Positions 34,829-43,789 are shown, counted from the first letter of the stretch. The stretch: DNA of 64,000 nucleotides from Hungatella sp. (GCA_009712635.1 WASS01000020.1:1001208-1065207), one strand, 5' to 3'. Translations and numbers: made by a program. Notes: generated from the sequence alone by a model not told the origin.

Positions 34829-35090
34829 AAAAAGGCCCCAAGCGTTAATACGCTTAGGGCGAATATACAATCCGTGTTACCACCTAAATTCAGAGAATCC
34901 TCTGCACTCCATACGGTACTGACATACCGCTTCCCTGTAACGTGGGAATTCCGTTGAAGCCTACTAGGGAATCTTCCCGTTGGGTTCAAAGCTCCGAGAC
35001 TGCTTCCATATACTTCAATAAAGGTTCACACCAGCCACCTTCTCTCTGAAATTCTCCGTATACGTACTATTCCTCTTCATTGCCTTTTCA
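34829..35090 (-). promoter_or_regulatory. T-box riboswitch, alanine specifier (GCA)
   Basis: Minus-strand leader of the aminotransferase gene. The T-box sequence AGGTGGTAACACGG is at 34873-34886; its UGGU can pair with the ACCA end of tRNA-Ala. In stem I, AGTA lies on the 5' side of the specifier loop, CGTATAC pairs with GTATATG above it, and the codon after GAA is GCA (complement at 35001-35003), followed by a purine. AGAGAG and GGTGTGAACC are further stem I hallmarks. The terminator stem is GCCCTAAGCGT / ACGCTTGGGGC (34835-34860) plus seven T. Uncharged tRNA-Ala should switch the gene on. Confidence 0.9.
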
Positions 35091-35101
35091 CTATTTTCGA
35101 A

Positions 35102-35130
35102 ATAATACCATACCCGTATGGAAATGTCAA
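35102..35130 (-). promoter_or_regulatory. Sigma-A promoter of the T-box/aminotransferase unit
   Basis: On the minus strand, TTGACA (35125-35130) and TATTAT (35102-35107) with a 17-bp spacer. The spacer itself is nearly filled by a palindrome, CCATAC-CC-GTATGG (35108-35121), a possible operator. Confidence 0.82.
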
Positions 35131-35162
35131 TAGTTTTTAGCAATGGATTGCATCATCCCGTC

Positions 35163-35711
35163 TCATTCCCCGGCATCTTCTTTGCTGTAGCCAATGCATT
35201 CATCAATCCAGGCTATGATGTTCTCCTGCCTCATGATCGCACCGCGAAGCACGATAAAATCCCCGAACCTGTCTGAATTGCGAGGCGGAACTTCAGGATA
35301 CTGCTCAAATGTCTTTTTTAATGAGTTTAAACGCTTATAATGCTGCATTCGCTGATTCTCTAAAAGATGGATTCTTGTTTCCATATCCAGATTGCCTGAA
35401 AAATACATCCGCAGACGGAACACGTCTTTGGGAGTCTTTTGAATCTTTTCATCCTTATGAAGCCATTTTATAAAATCACTATGCCCCTTTTCCGTAATGG
35501 TATAACGTTTCGATTCCAGAATCTCTCCGCTGATTTCAATGTCATAATTGACCAGTCCTTCTTCGTTTAACTGTTTTAGCTCCGGATAGATCTGGCTGTG
35601 ATTGGCATACCAGAATTCAGCCAGTTCAAAATTAAACTCCTTTGCAATCTCATAACCTGTCATTGGGTGACGGCATAACAGCCCTAATATGGCATATTTT
35701 AAACTTTTCAT
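35163..35711 (-). CDS. PadR-family transcriptional regulator
   Basis: 182 residues. The N-terminal winged helix reads KSLKYAILGLLCRHPMTGYEIAKEF, with FWYANHSQIYPELKQLNEEGLVNY, the PadR hallmark, followed by a wing (ESKRYTITEKGH). The C-terminal helical Vir_act_alpha_C dimerisation domain spans about 90-180. ATG 35711 has GAGGAAA upstream. Divergent from the OFA transporter and enoate-reductase-like gene, whose promoter carries inverted repeats; it is the likely repressor and may sense a phenolic or unsaturated acid. Confidence 0.92.
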   Translation of the reverse strand: MKSLKYAILGLLCRHPMTGYEIAKEFNFELAEFWYANHSQIYPELKQLNEEGLVNYDIEISGEILESKRYTITEKGHSDFIKWLHKDEKIQKTPKDVFRLRMYFSGNLDMETRIHLLENQRMQHYKRLNSLKKTFEQYPEVPPRNSDRFGDFIVLRGAIMRQENIIAWIDECIGYSKEDAGE

Positions 35712-35807
35712 AATTAATTTCCTCAAATTTTTTCTTTCTGTTATAACTATAGCAAATATGGAAAATATGTCAATATAGCAATGTGAAACTGGAAATGTTA
35801 AAAAATA

Positions 35808-35829
35808 AACATGTATACATTGACATGTT
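35808..35829. promoter_or_regulatory. Inverted repeat overlapping the OFA -35 box (candidate PadR operator)
   Basis: AACATG (35808-35813) and CATGTT (35824-35829) are separated by 10 bp. The right arm covers the end of the -35 element, so a bound dimer would block RNA polymerase. PadR sites generally contain ATGT/ACAT arms about 8-10 bp apart, which matches. Confidence 0.55.
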
Positions 35830-35848
35830 CTCTTAAACGTGGTATAAA
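35820..35848 (+). promoter_or_regulatory. Sigma-A promoter of the OFA transporter/enoate reductase operon
   Basis: Perfect TTGACA (35820-35825) and TATAAA (35843-35848) with a 17-bp spacer. Immediately downstream a second palindrome, ATTGTTAT-AATA-ATAACAAT (35850-35869), covers the predicted start site. Confidence 0.82.
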
Positions 35849-35882
35849 CATTGTTATAATAATAACAATTAGGAGGGGTAAC

Positions 35883-37115
35883 ATGGATTACAACAAAAAA
35901 AGATGGCTGATCCTGATCGCCAGCTGCTTCATCAACTTATGCATCGGTTCTCTGTATGCCTGGAGCGTTCTTTCCGTACCAATGGCGGAATATCTAAGTC
36001 AGTTAACAGGAGCCACACTGACAGCACGAGATTTATCTATTGTATTTGTCATTGCCAACTCGGTAGGTCCTATCACTATGATCACCGGAGGTACCATTAA
36101 TGATACTCTGGGACCGAAACTCGTGGTCTTAATCGGAGGAATCATGTTTGGCGGCGGTATGTTCTTATCCGGCTACGCAAGAAGCGTAAGCTTTTTAATC
36201 GGAACCTACAGCCTTTTACTGGGACTTGGTCTTGGAATGGTATACGGTGCGACAATCAGCACCTCTATTAAGTTTTTCCCAGACAGAAGAGGTCTTGTGG
36301 GAGGGCTCACCACTGCTACCTTCGGTATCAGTTCTGTCATTATACCACCCATTGCTGCCATGATTATTTCAAAGACAGGGGTCACATCCGCGTTTAAAGT
36401 CATCGGCGCTGTTTTTGCGGTTATTATCTGCTTAAGCGCTCTGATCATGGAGAAATGCCCTGCCGATTTCGTACCGGAAGGTTACACACCACCTGCCGCA
36501 AACAAACAGGCAGCGATTAATAAAAACTGGAAAGAAATGTTACAGACACCTGTTTTCTACGTCATGATTTTACTGCTCACCTGCGGCGCATTTGCAGCCT
36601 TGATGTTTATTCCAATGGCTTCTCCTCTGGCTCAGAACATTGTTGGAATGTCCACTGCTTCTGCAACTGCCGCTGTTTCCACTCTGGCTTTATTCAACGT
36701 TCTGGGAAGAGTGCTTGCAGGATCAATCTCTGACAGAATCGGACGTATCAACACTCTTGCTCTTGCCTGTGTGCTGTCTGTCATCGGTCTGATCATGCTT
36801 TATTTCTGCGGTGAGGGAGATGTGGTTTTATTCTATATAGCAATCTCCATTATCGGAATCTGTTTTGGATCTTTTATGGGTGTATTCCCGGGCTTTACTG
36901 CTGATCAGTTCGGACCGAAGAACAATAGTGTCAATTATGGAATCATGTTCATCGGATTTGCTCTGGCAGGCTATGTGGGACCAACCATTTTAAACAATAT
37001 TTATGCAGCTACCGGAGGCTATAAGAATGCGTTCTTAACAGCTATGGCCATTTCTATTATGGGACTTGGTCTGACATTTGTTTATACACATCTTCAAAAA
37101 AGCAAAAAAAATTAA
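35883..37115 (+). CDS. MFS transporter, OFA (oxalate/formate antiporter) family
   Basis: 410 residues, 12 predicted membrane helices. The OFA pattern is visible: CFINLCIGSLYAWSVLSVPM at the start, GGTINDTLGPK in loop 2-3, KFFPDRRGLVGGL in the central loop, and GRVLAGSISDRIGR in the second half. Members exchange carboxylates such as oxalate/formate, but many have unknown monocarboxylate substrates. ATG 35883 has AGGAGGGG upstream. Followed 18 bp later by a flavin/Fe-S reductase gene, so it may import its unsaturated acid substrate or export the product. Confidence 0.9.
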   Translation: MDYNKKRWLILIASCFINLCIGSLYAWSVLSVPMAEYLSQLTGATLTARDLSIVFVIANSVGPITMITGGTINDTLGPKLVVLIGGIMFGGGMFLSGYARSVSFLIGTYSLLLGLGLGMVYGATISTSIKFFPDRRGLVGGLTTATFGISSVIIPPIAAMIISKTGVTSAFKVIGAVFAVIICLSALIMEKCPADFVPEGYTPPAANKQAAINKNWKEMLQTPVFYVMILLLTCGAFAALMFIPMASPLAQNIVGMSTASATAAVSTLALFNVLGRVLAGSISDRIGRINTLALACVLSVIGLIMLYFCGEGDVVLFYIAISIIGICFGSFMGVFPGFTADQFGPKNNSVNYGIMFIGFALAGYVGPTILNNIYAATGGYKNAFLTAMAISIMGLGLTFVYTHLQKSKKN

Positions 37116-37133
37116 CAACGGAGGAACCGCATC

Positions 37134-39083
37134 ATGGAAAGAAAATTCCCAAATTTAAGCAGACCGATCCAAATCGGCAATGTATATTTCCGTAACCGCA
37201 TGTTTGGAGCGCCTATGGGCGGCACTGATATCACAAAGGACTGCACCATCGGTCCGAAAACAAAGGCATTTTACGAGAACAGGGCAAAAGGCGGAGCTGC
37301 AACTGTGACCGTCAGCGAACTGGTCGTTCATCCCAAAACAGAGGCTTCTCACATGTTTCATCTGGATTTACAGACGGTGGATTCACTTGCAAGCTTCACC
37401 TATACCGCAGATGCCATAAGAAGGCACGGCGCCATTCCAAGTGTGGAGCTGTCTCATTCCGGTCAGTATGCGGGAACGTATCTGGTGGATAAGGACAAGA
37501 AGGATAGTATCTCCCAGTGGGGGCCAAGCCCCGGCACCAGACCGGATGGACGGGAAGTGAAAGAGCTGACCCATGATCTTATAAAAGAAATCGTGGAATC
37601 CTATGGGGAAAAAGCTGCTCTTGCAAAGAAGGCAGGCTTTGAAATGGTTATGGTTCACGGAGGACACGGCTGGCTCATTAACCAGTTCTTATCCCCTTAC
37701 TTTAACCAGAGAACGGATGAGTACGGAGGTTCCCTGGAAAACAGAGTCCGCTTTGCAGGAGAGGTGCTTGACAGCATCAGAAAAGCAGTCGGACCGGGAT
37801 TCCCCATCGAATTCCGTATGAGCGGTTCTGAGCTGTTTGAGGGCGGCTACGATCTTACAGAGGGATGTAAGATCGCGCAGCTGTTAGAGGATAAAATTGA
37901 CCTGCTTCATGTATCAGCAGGTACATACCAGCGTGGTTTTGGAATCACCCACCCATCCATGTTTCTGCCTCATGGTCCCAATGTGTATCTGGCGGAAGAG
38001 ATTAAAAAGCATGTCAGTATACCGGTTGCTACTGTCGGCGCTTTAAATGACCCTGCCATGATGGAAGAAATCATTGCTTCAGGGAAAGCGGATGTTGTGG
38101 AGATGGCACGCGCCCTTCTGGCAGATCCGGAGCTTCCGAGTAAAGTAATGACAAACCAGGATGATAAGATCATTCACTGCTTACGCTGCTTTGTGTGTAT
38201 GGCGGAGCGTGCCGTTACTTCCACAAGACGGTGTACCGTGAATCCGGTGATCGGGCGCGAGATGGATGGGATGGAGATAGTGCCGGCTCTGAAGAAGAAA
38301 AAGGTTCTGATTGCAGGAGCCGGTCCCGGAGGTCTTCAGGCTGCTGTCACTGCTGCCAAAAGAGGCCACGAAGTTATCCTGTGCGAAAAGAATGATGAAG
38401 TGGGCGGTATCTTAATTGGAGAACAGGCAATCCCATTTAAATACGAGATGTATCAGCTGGGTGTGACTTTAGGAAAACTGGCTAAGGAAGAAGGGGTTGA
38501 CATCCGACTGAATACAACGGTAGATAAAGCATATGCCGAGAAGGAGCAGGCTGATGTGATCATCGTTGCAGCCGGTTCCGCTCCTATCGTTCCTCCAATT
38601 AAGGGGTTAAACGGCGACAATGTTATTATCGTCAACGATTACCACCACAAAGCAGACCAGGTGAAGGAATCTGTGGCTGTATTAGGCGGCGGTCTGGCCG
38701 GCTGCGAAATCGCGATTCATTTTGCCCGGGAAGGAAAAGAGGTTTCCTTGATTGAAATGAACGGAGAACTGGCTCCAGATGCAAACATCCGCCATCGCCC
38801 TCTCATGCTGCAGGAAATAGAGAAATGCGGCATTCGGGTTTATAAAAACCATAAGGGTATGGAAGTGACGGACGAAGGCGTTATATGCCAGAATGCAGAG
38901 GGCAAAGAGGTACTGATTGAAGGCAGAACCGTGATATGCGCTCTTGGTCAGAAGCCACGCAGAGATGTTGTTGATGAACTGATTGACTGCGCTCCCATTG
39001 TTAAGACCATCGGAGACTGCGTAAAAGCTTCCACTATTACAACTGCTGTTTATCAGGGACATCATGCTGCTCTGGATATTTAA
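37134..39083 (+). CDS. FMN/FAD/[4Fe-4S] enoate or dienoyl-CoA reductase family enzyme
   Basis: 649 residues. The N-terminal old-yellow-enzyme TIM barrel (about 1-350) has HGGHGWLINQFLSPYFNQRTDEYGGS and the FMN-phosphate region. The Fe-S motif CLRCFVC, with a fourth Cys 11 residues later in RRCTVNP, follows near 350. The C-terminal FAD/NAD domain has VLIAGAGPGGLQAA and VAVLGGGLAGCEIA. The layout is that of FadH, clostridial enoate reductase and the bile-acid enzymes BaiCD/BaiH. Substrate is unknown; co-transcription with an OFA transporter and control by PadR suggest reduction of an imported 2-enoate, such as a cinnamate-type acid, as electron sink. Confidence 0.9.
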   Translation: MERKFPNLSRPIQIGNVYFRNRMFGAPMGGTDITKDCTIGPKTKAFYENRAKGGAATVTVSELVVHPKTEASHMFHLDLQTVDSLASFTYTADAIRRHGAIPSVELSHSGQYAGTYLVDKDKKDSISQWGPSPGTRPDGREVKELTHDLIKEIVESYGEKAALAKKAGFEMVMVHGGHGWLINQFLSPYFNQRTDEYGGSLENRVRFAGEVLDSIRKAVGPGFPIEFRMSGSELFEGGYDLTEGCKIAQLLEDKIDLLHVSAGTYQRGFGITHPSMFLPHGPNVYLAEEIKKHVSIPVATVGALNDPAMMEEIIASGKADVVEMARALLADPELPSKVMTNQDDKIIHCLRCFVCMAERAVTSTRRCTVNPVIGREMDGMEIVPALKKKKVLIAGAGPGGLQAAVTAAKRGHEVILCEKNDEVGGILIGEQAIPFKYEMYQLGVTLGKLAKEEGVDIRLNTTVDKAYAEKEQADVIIVAAGSAPIVPPIKGLNGDNVIIVNDYHHKADQVKESVAVLGGGLAGCEIAIHFAREGKEVSLIEMNGELAPDANIRHRPLMLQEIEKCGIRVYKNHKGMEVTDEGVICQNAEGKEVLIEGRTVICALGQKPRRDVVDELIDCAPIVKTIGDCVKASTITTAVYQGHHAALDI

Positions 39084-39100
39084 TTCTAAGATCCTCATAT

Positions 39101-39145
39101 AAAAACGAGTCCTGACCGGGCAATTGCCTGTCAGGACTCGTTTTT
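39101..39145. terminator. Bidirectional intrinsic terminator
   Basis: AAAAACGAGTCCTGA pairs perfectly with TCAGGACTCGTTTTT across a 15-nt loop that itself contains GGGCAATTGCC. It separates the convergent reductase and Gfo/Idh/MocA genes. Confidence 0.92.
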
Positions 39146-39156
39146 TATAATAGCTG

Positions 39157-40152
39157 TCACTGTACTGCTTCTATCTCTGCAGGAAACACAATCCCGGCCA
39201 TTTGCCTTGCATCCGTTTGAATTTTGCACACACACAGACTGTGATCCAGGTAGCCATAACAAGTATCCAAATCACCGGAAAGAATGATTTTTTCAAACTC
39301 CAGGAACTCGCCGATCATTCGATGACTGTAGGAATGATCAGCTACTGTCTCTTCCGATCCATCATTTAAAATCACACGGCCCCCCTCACAGATATTCGCC
39401 GGACTGTCCTGTATCAGATAACCTTTGTCCCCCTGAATGATACAGGAATTCGGTGCACTGCAGTCCTTGGCTCCAGTCAGAGTGCAAAGAAAACTTCCGT
39501 AATCCAGTAAAAGCACTCCGGAGGTATCAATTCCCCTTTCTATATTCGCAAAATAATGAACCGATTCAGGCATTCCAAAAAGACCGACAGCGTAATGAAG
39601 ATTATAAATATTAATATCCATTAAGGCACCACCGGCGCATGCAGGATCAAAGGCTGGAAGCACCTCCCCATTTTTAAAACGGTCATACCGCCTGGAATAT
39701 TGGGAATAATTGCACCGGACCAGTCTTATGCTTCCAAGAGAAGGAATCAGCTCCTTTACTCTCCTGTAATCCGGCTGATATAAAGTGGTTACAGCCTCAA
39801 ACAGAAATAAGTGTTTCCCTCTGGCTGTCCTGCTTAAAACTGTGGCCTGCTCTATGGTAGGAGTAAATGGCTTTTCTACAATTACATTCTTTCCTGCCAG
39901 CAATGCCTGGTATGCATAGGAAAAATGAAGATGATTGGGTAATCCCAAATATACCGTATCCGCTTCGCTCTTTAAAAAATCTTCATAATCCGTATAAACC
40001 TGCCCGATTAAATGTTCCTCTGCAAGGGCTCTGGCATCATCTTCGCTCCTTTTTGTGCTGCAAAGAGATAAAACTGTGGTATGCTTCAGATGGTGGGCAA
40101 TGGATAAAAAATCTTTTACAATAATTCCTGAACCGACAATTCCAAGCTTCAT
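39157..40152 (-). CDS. Gfo/Idh/MocA-family NAD(P)-dependent oxidoreductase
   Basis: 331 residues. The N-terminal Rossmann domain begins KLGIVGSGIIVKDFL. The family motif in the catalytic barrel is LLAGKNVIVEKPFTPT (Lys-Pro, about 90-100), and GGALMDINIYNLHY contains the D/H-type active-site position. The usual function is oxidation or reduction of a sugar, inositol or biliverdin-like substrate; the sequence does not settle it. Start overlaps the stop of the carbonic anhydrase gene (ATGA), an unusual pairing. Confidence 0.87.
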   Translation of the reverse strand: MKLGIVGSGIIVKDFLSIAHHLKHTTVLSLCSTKRSEDDARALAEEHLIGQVYTDYEDFLKSEADTVYLGLPNHLHFSYAYQALLAGKNVIVEKPFTPTIEQATVLSRTARGKHLFLFEAVTTLYQPDYRRVKELIPSLGSIRLVRCNYSQYSRRYDRFKNGEVLPAFDPACAGGALMDINIYNLHYAVGLFGMPESVHYFANIERGIDTSGVLLLDYGSFLCTLTGAKDCSAPNSCIIQGDKGYLIQDSPANICEGGRVILNDGSEETVADHSYSHRMIGEFLEFEKIILSGDLDTCYGYLDHSLCVCKIQTDARQMAGIVFPAEIEAVQ

Positions 40153-40703
40153 AGTCCCTTCTCCTCAACGTTACTTAACTCACCTGTGACAGAATCAATC
40201 ACAAGTCCATAAACCCGGATCTCTTCCGGAACCAATGGATGGTTTCGGATCAATTCCACTGATTTTTTGATGGATTGGTCTAAGTCTTTAAATCCACCCA
40301 GCCAGGATTCAAAATCAATTCCATAATATTTGATTAAATCGATATCCTTCTGCCTGATTCCCCGTTCCTTCATCAGCTCGATCAACTTGCTGCTGTCTGT
40401 ATATCTGGCTCCGCAGTCCGTATGGCCTATTACCAGAATTTCCCTGACATCCAGCTCATAGATTCCAATTAGCAGGCTTCTCATAACGCTTCCAAAGGGA
40501 TGGGAAATAACCCCTCCTGCGTTTTTAATGATCTTTGCATCTCCATTTTTAAAACCCAGTGCAGCCGGAAGAAGCTCTGTCAGCCTTGTATCCATACAGG
40601 ACACGATAGCCGTTTTCTTTTCCGGATATTTATTGGTAATGAATTTTTCATAGTTTTTATTCTTAACAAATTCTTTGTTATATTCCAGTATCTCTTCAAG
40701 CAT
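40149..40703 (-). CDS. Beta-class carbonic anhydrase
   Basis: 184 residues. Zinc site CMDTRL (Cys, Asp-Arg dyad) and GHTDCGA (His-x2-Cys) at about 37-42 and 93-99, as in the YtiB-like short beta class. Converts CO2 to bicarbonate, needed for carboxylations. AGGAGAAGGAC precedes ATG 40703. It lies 24 bp after the beta-propeller gene and translationally overlaps the next oxidoreductase, so the three are probably one transcript. Confidence 0.93.
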   Translation of the reverse strand: MLEEILEYNKEFVKNKNYEKFITNKYPEKKTAIVSCMDTRLTELLPAALGFKNGDAKIIKNAGGVISHPFGSVMRSLLIGIYELDVREILVIGHTDCGARYTDSSKLIELMKERGIRQKDIDLIKYYGIDFESWLGGFKDLDQSIKKSVELIRNHPLVPEEIRVYGLVIDSVTGELSNVEEKGL

Positions 40704-40727
40704 ATTTTGTCCTTCTCCTTACATGAG

Positions 40728-42101
40728 TCATTCATCATTGGTACGAAAGATTCTCCAGATCACTCCTGTTCCGGGAATAAAGATATTGGGATCCCCTTCG
40801 ATATTTAGACCCATATCAACGATATACATGGATTCATTGGGGCCAAACATCAGATGACTTGGCCGCTCAAATCCTCCTCCCTTGGAAAGGGACGCAGGAA
40901 ATCCAGTCATATTGATGGCAAATGTACTGATGGTTCTTGCCCTCATATCAATTTTAGATATCCGGTGACCGGCACCGGCATAGGATAAACCGTCACCAAC
41001 TGCCGTTTTTATGGTACTGCCATACTCTGCCACATAAACATCTCCGTATTCTCCGAATTTCTGATTATAATTAAAATCAAAACTCATCAAAGTGGAATTG
41101 GGCGGAAAGGTTACATAGGGTCTTGGAGGAATGTTTGGCTGATTTTTTAACAGCAGAGTAGGCTGATAACCGCCTGTAGGTGTGAATCTTGGAGAATTTA
41201 CCGGTTCTCCGCCTGAATAATCAGGCCAGCCATACCAGAGATCAGGGGTTATGTAATAGAAATCATCGGTTGCATTCTCTATGGGTCTGCTTCCTACCGG
41301 ATTAAACCCGTTATTCACAGCATACAACTGACCGCTGTTATTAAACTTCAGAAACGTGGGATTACGAAACCCCCAGGCTACCTGTTCCAAATTAGAACCG
41401 TCAAGGTTTGCCCGTAAGATACTCCCTGACGCTTTGGTATATCTTTTTCTTATTTCAAACTCAATATTAGGAATCCCATAGGGAGAAAAGGCACCAGTAT
41501 ATGCAGGATCATCGGTAACAGCTTCCGTAAGAATATTATCTGTTGTAAAATTCTGACCAGTCAGAATGACATAATCTCCAGTGTAATCACATAGCAATGG
41601 AGAAACCGGTACCCACTCGTTATCATTTCCTACGATGCCGCTGTTGGTAACGGTTCCCTGCCCAAAATAGATCTTATAGTCCGGCGAAAAAGCAACCGGA
41701 CCATTGTAATGATCACCGTTGCTTGGCAGACCCATAATAATATTCTGTCTTTTCCCATCCCGGAATATTCTGGTGACGAATCCTCTGTGGGATACATAAA
41801 GAACCCCATTTAAATAATTAATTCCCGAAATAGGAGTAACAAAATCTTCCGCTATCAGTTCAAGTTCCCCATTCACCAATTTCAAAACCTGGGGATTGCC
41901 TGTAGACAGACCGGAATCAGCAATATAAAGACTTCCTTCCTCATCAAAAACAATGCCTGCCGGTGAATTGAGATTTTCTAAAAACACTTCTATCCCATAC
42001 CCTTTTACAATATAAATATCAGCAGGGTTTAAATATCGCCTGGGAGCAGGATCAACGTCATTACAAGTGTGAATCCTGCTGCCGTTATTCTCACGGAACA
42101 T
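40728..42101 (-). CDS. Six-bladed beta-propeller protein (glucose/sorbosone dehydrogenase-like)
   Basis: 457 residues. Repeated blade patterns: LNSPAGIVFDEEGSLYIADSG, NGPVAFSPDYKIYFGQG, WGFRNPTFLKFNNSGQLYAVNNG, and FERPSHLMFGPNESMYIVDMG. This resembles the soluble glucose dehydrogenase/NHL-type propellers that can bind PQQ and calcium. No signal peptide or lipobox is visible, and neither PQQ genes nor an export route appears nearby, so catalytic activity is doubtful; a binding or spore-surface role is possible. AGGTGAAG precedes ATG 42101. First gene ahead of carbonic anhydrase and Gfo/Idh/MocA. Confidence 0.75.
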   Translation of the reverse strand: MFRENNGSRIHTCNDVDPAPRRYLNPADIYIVKGYGIEVFLENLNSPAGIVFDEEGSLYIADSGLSTGNPQVLKLVNGELELIAEDFVTPISGINYLNGVLYVSHRGFVTRIFRDGKRQNIIMGLPSNGDHYNGPVAFSPDYKIYFGQGTVTNSGIVGNDNEWVPVSPLLCDYTGDYVILTGQNFTTDNILTEAVTDDPAYTGAFSPYGIPNIEFEIRKRYTKASGSILRANLDGSNLEQVAWGFRNPTFLKFNNSGQLYAVNNGFNPVGSRPIENATDDFYYITPDLWYGWPDYSGGEPVNSPRFTPTGGYQPTLLLKNQPNIPPRPYVTFPPNSTLMSFDFNYNQKFGEYGDVYVAEYGSTIKTAVGDGLSYAGAGHRISKIDMRARTISTFAINMTGFPASLSKGGGFERPSHLMFGPNESMYIVDMGLNIEGDPNIFIPGTGVIWRIFRTNDE

Positions 42102-42125
42102 TCACTTCACCTGGTATTTTTTACT

Positions 42126-42154
42126 ATTATATTCATCATGCCGTAAAATATCAA
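42126..42154 (-). promoter_or_regulatory. Sigma-A promoter of the propeller/carbonic anhydrase operon
   Basis: On the minus strand, TTGATA (42149-42154) and TATAAT (42126-42131) with a 17-bp spacer; the -35 overlaps the msrAB stop codon. Confidence 0.78.
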
Positions 42155-43125
42155 TCCTGTTTGGCTGCATCTGCATGGAGTAATGGCAGATATGCTTCGT
42201 ACCCTTCCGTTTTCATCTGCTCTTTGGGGATAAATCTTAAAGCTGCACTGTTGATACAATAGCGCAGTCCACCCATCTCCTGAGGACCATCTGTAAAAAC
42301 ATGACCAAGATGGGCATCGCCTAATGCGCTTCGCACTTCTGTGCGGTGTCTGCCAAGGGTATTATCATCAAGCTCCTGCAGCAGATCCTGTGTCAACGGT
42401 CTGGAAAAGCTTGGCCAGCCGCAGCCGGATTCAAATTTATCACAGGATAAGAAAAGAGGCTCTCCGGTTGTCACATCCACATAGATTCCCTCTCTTAATT
42501 CATCAAAGTATTCATTCTGGAAAGGAGCTTCTGTTGCATTGTTCTGGGTCACCTGATACTGGATTGTAGTAAGTTCATTTTTAAGTTCATCCTGGGATTT
42601 TGGAGGAAATTTTTTGCTTTTATCCACTGCCAGTTTTGCCTTTTCAAATTTATCCCCGGATATATGGCAGTAGCCCTGAGGATTCTTATTTAAATATTTC
42701 TGGTGGTACTCTTCTGCTCTGTAATAGTTGGTAAGTGGCAGCCGCTCGATTGCAATCTTCTCTTTGTAATTCTTTTGAAGTTCTTCTACTGATTTTTCAA
42801 TTACCGGCTTATCCCCTTGGTCGGTATAATAAATGCCGGTTCTGTACTGTGTACCGGTATCACCGCCCTGACGGTTTACACTGACTGGATTGATCACATC
42901 GTAATAAAGCTTAAGAATATAGGGAAGCCCTATGACAGTATCCTCGTATTCTACTTTCACGGTTTCCGCATGGCCGGTATTGTTATAACATACCTCCTGG
43001 TAGGTGGGATTTTCCGTTGTTCCGTTGGCATATCCCACTTCTGTGCTTATAATTCCAGGAATATTCTCCAAATATTTTTCTGTTCCCCAAAAACAGCCGC
43101 CTGCTAAATAAATCTCTTTTTTCAT
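42151..43125 (-). CDS. msrAB: Fused peptide-methionine sulfoxide reductase MsrA/MsrB
   Basis: 324 residues. The MsrA domain (about 1-155) has the catalytic Cys in [12 protein letters not shown] and [10 protein letters not shown]. The MsrB domain (about 185-315) has [15 protein letters not shown] and the catalytic Cys in [11 protein letters not shown]. The two paired CxxC zinc motifs found in many MsrB proteins are absent, which is normal for the fused form. It repairs both epimers of oxidised methionine in cytosolic proteins. Lies 4 bp after a Nudix gene, with AAAGGTGATACC before ATG 43125. Confidence 0.95.
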   Translation of the reverse strand: MKKEIYLAGGCFWGTEKYLENIPGIISTEVGYANGTTENPTYQEVCYNNTGHAETVKVEYEDTVIGLPYILKLYYDVINPVSVNRQGGDTGTQYRTGIYYTDQGDKPVIEKSVEELQKNYKEKIAIERLPLTNYYRAEEYHQKYLNKNPQGYCHISGDKFEKAKLAVDKSKKFPPKSQDELKNELTTIQYQVTQNNATEAPFQNEYFDELREGIYVDVTTGEPLFLSCDKFESGCGWPSFSRPLTQDLLQELDDNTLGRHRTEVRSALGDAHLGHVFTDGPQEMGGLRYCINSAALRFIPKEQMKTEGYEAYLPLLHADAAKQD

Positions 43126-43129
43126 GGTA

Positions 43130-43762
43130 TCACCTTTCTTCCTTCATAGAATCAAATAAATGATATTGCTTCATCAGTTCCAGACCCGACTGAAGAATCT
43201 GCGCTGTCATCCCCCAGATCACCCAGTTCTCATACCGGTAAAACAAAATATCCCGGGTTCCTTTCGTCCATGAATACTGATTGCCTCCTGGAATCCATTC
43301 ATAGGGAAAATCTTCAGGAGTCTCCGTAATCAGCATGCTTTCGTATGTTTCCGGTGTTATGCTTTTTAAATAATCAAGAGGCACCTTTATGATTTCTTCC
43401 ACTTCATCGGTGCTGAAGGTATCTTGATAATCTCTTAGTTCACCGATAAAGGAGTGAATAATCAGCCGGAAGGGAGAAATATAGATATCTCCAGGTCCAA
43501 GCACTTTAATCTGCCCGGATGTGACGTTTAACTCTTCCATGGTTTCCCTGACTGCACATTTTTTCAGTGTCTCCCCTGGCTCCAGCTTCCCTCCTGGAAA
43601 GCAAATCTCCCCAGGCTGATGCTTTAAGTTACTGGAGCGCTTTTCAAACAAAAGATACTTTGCTCCATCAATTGTCAGAACGGGTATTAGTACCGCATAC
43701 TTCCTGTACTTTTCTTCCTCAACCATTCCGGGTTTTCTGCGGGAAAATGTCTGCCTGTCCAA
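43130..43762 (-). CDS. Nudix hydrolase (CoA pyrophosphatase-like)
   Basis: 210 residues. The Nudix box reads [22 protein letters not shown] (G-x5-E-x7-RE-x2-EE). Preceding PGEICFPGG and following PGDIYISPF match the NudL/YeaB group that cleaves CoA or related dinucleotides. Start is TTG 43762, seven bases after AAGGAGGTGG; no ATG is available there. Co-transcribed with msrAB, suggesting a housecleaning or oxidative-stress unit. Confidence 0.88.
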   Translation of the reverse strand: MDRQTFSRRKPGMVEEEKYRKYAVLIPVLTIDGAKYLLFEKRSSNLKHQPGEICFPGGKLEPGETLKKCAVRETMEELNVTSGQIKVLGPGDIYISPFRLIIHSFIGELRDYQDTFSTDEVEEIIKVPLDYLKSITPETYESMLITETPEDFPYEWIPGGNQYSWTKGTRDILFYRYENWVIWGMTAQILQSGLELMKQYHLFDSMKEER

Positions 43763-43789
43763 AACGCCACCTCCTTTTTGCTATGAGCA

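Noticed and set aside
34783-34989. 68-codon frame on the minus strand upstream of the aminotransferase
   Set aside because: It lies entirely within the T-box leader, crossing the antiterminator and terminator; its composition follows the RNA structure.
40728-42101. PQQ-dependent glucose dehydrogenase
   Set aside because: No secretion signal, PQQ synthesis genes or electron-transfer partner seen; only the propeller fold is supported.
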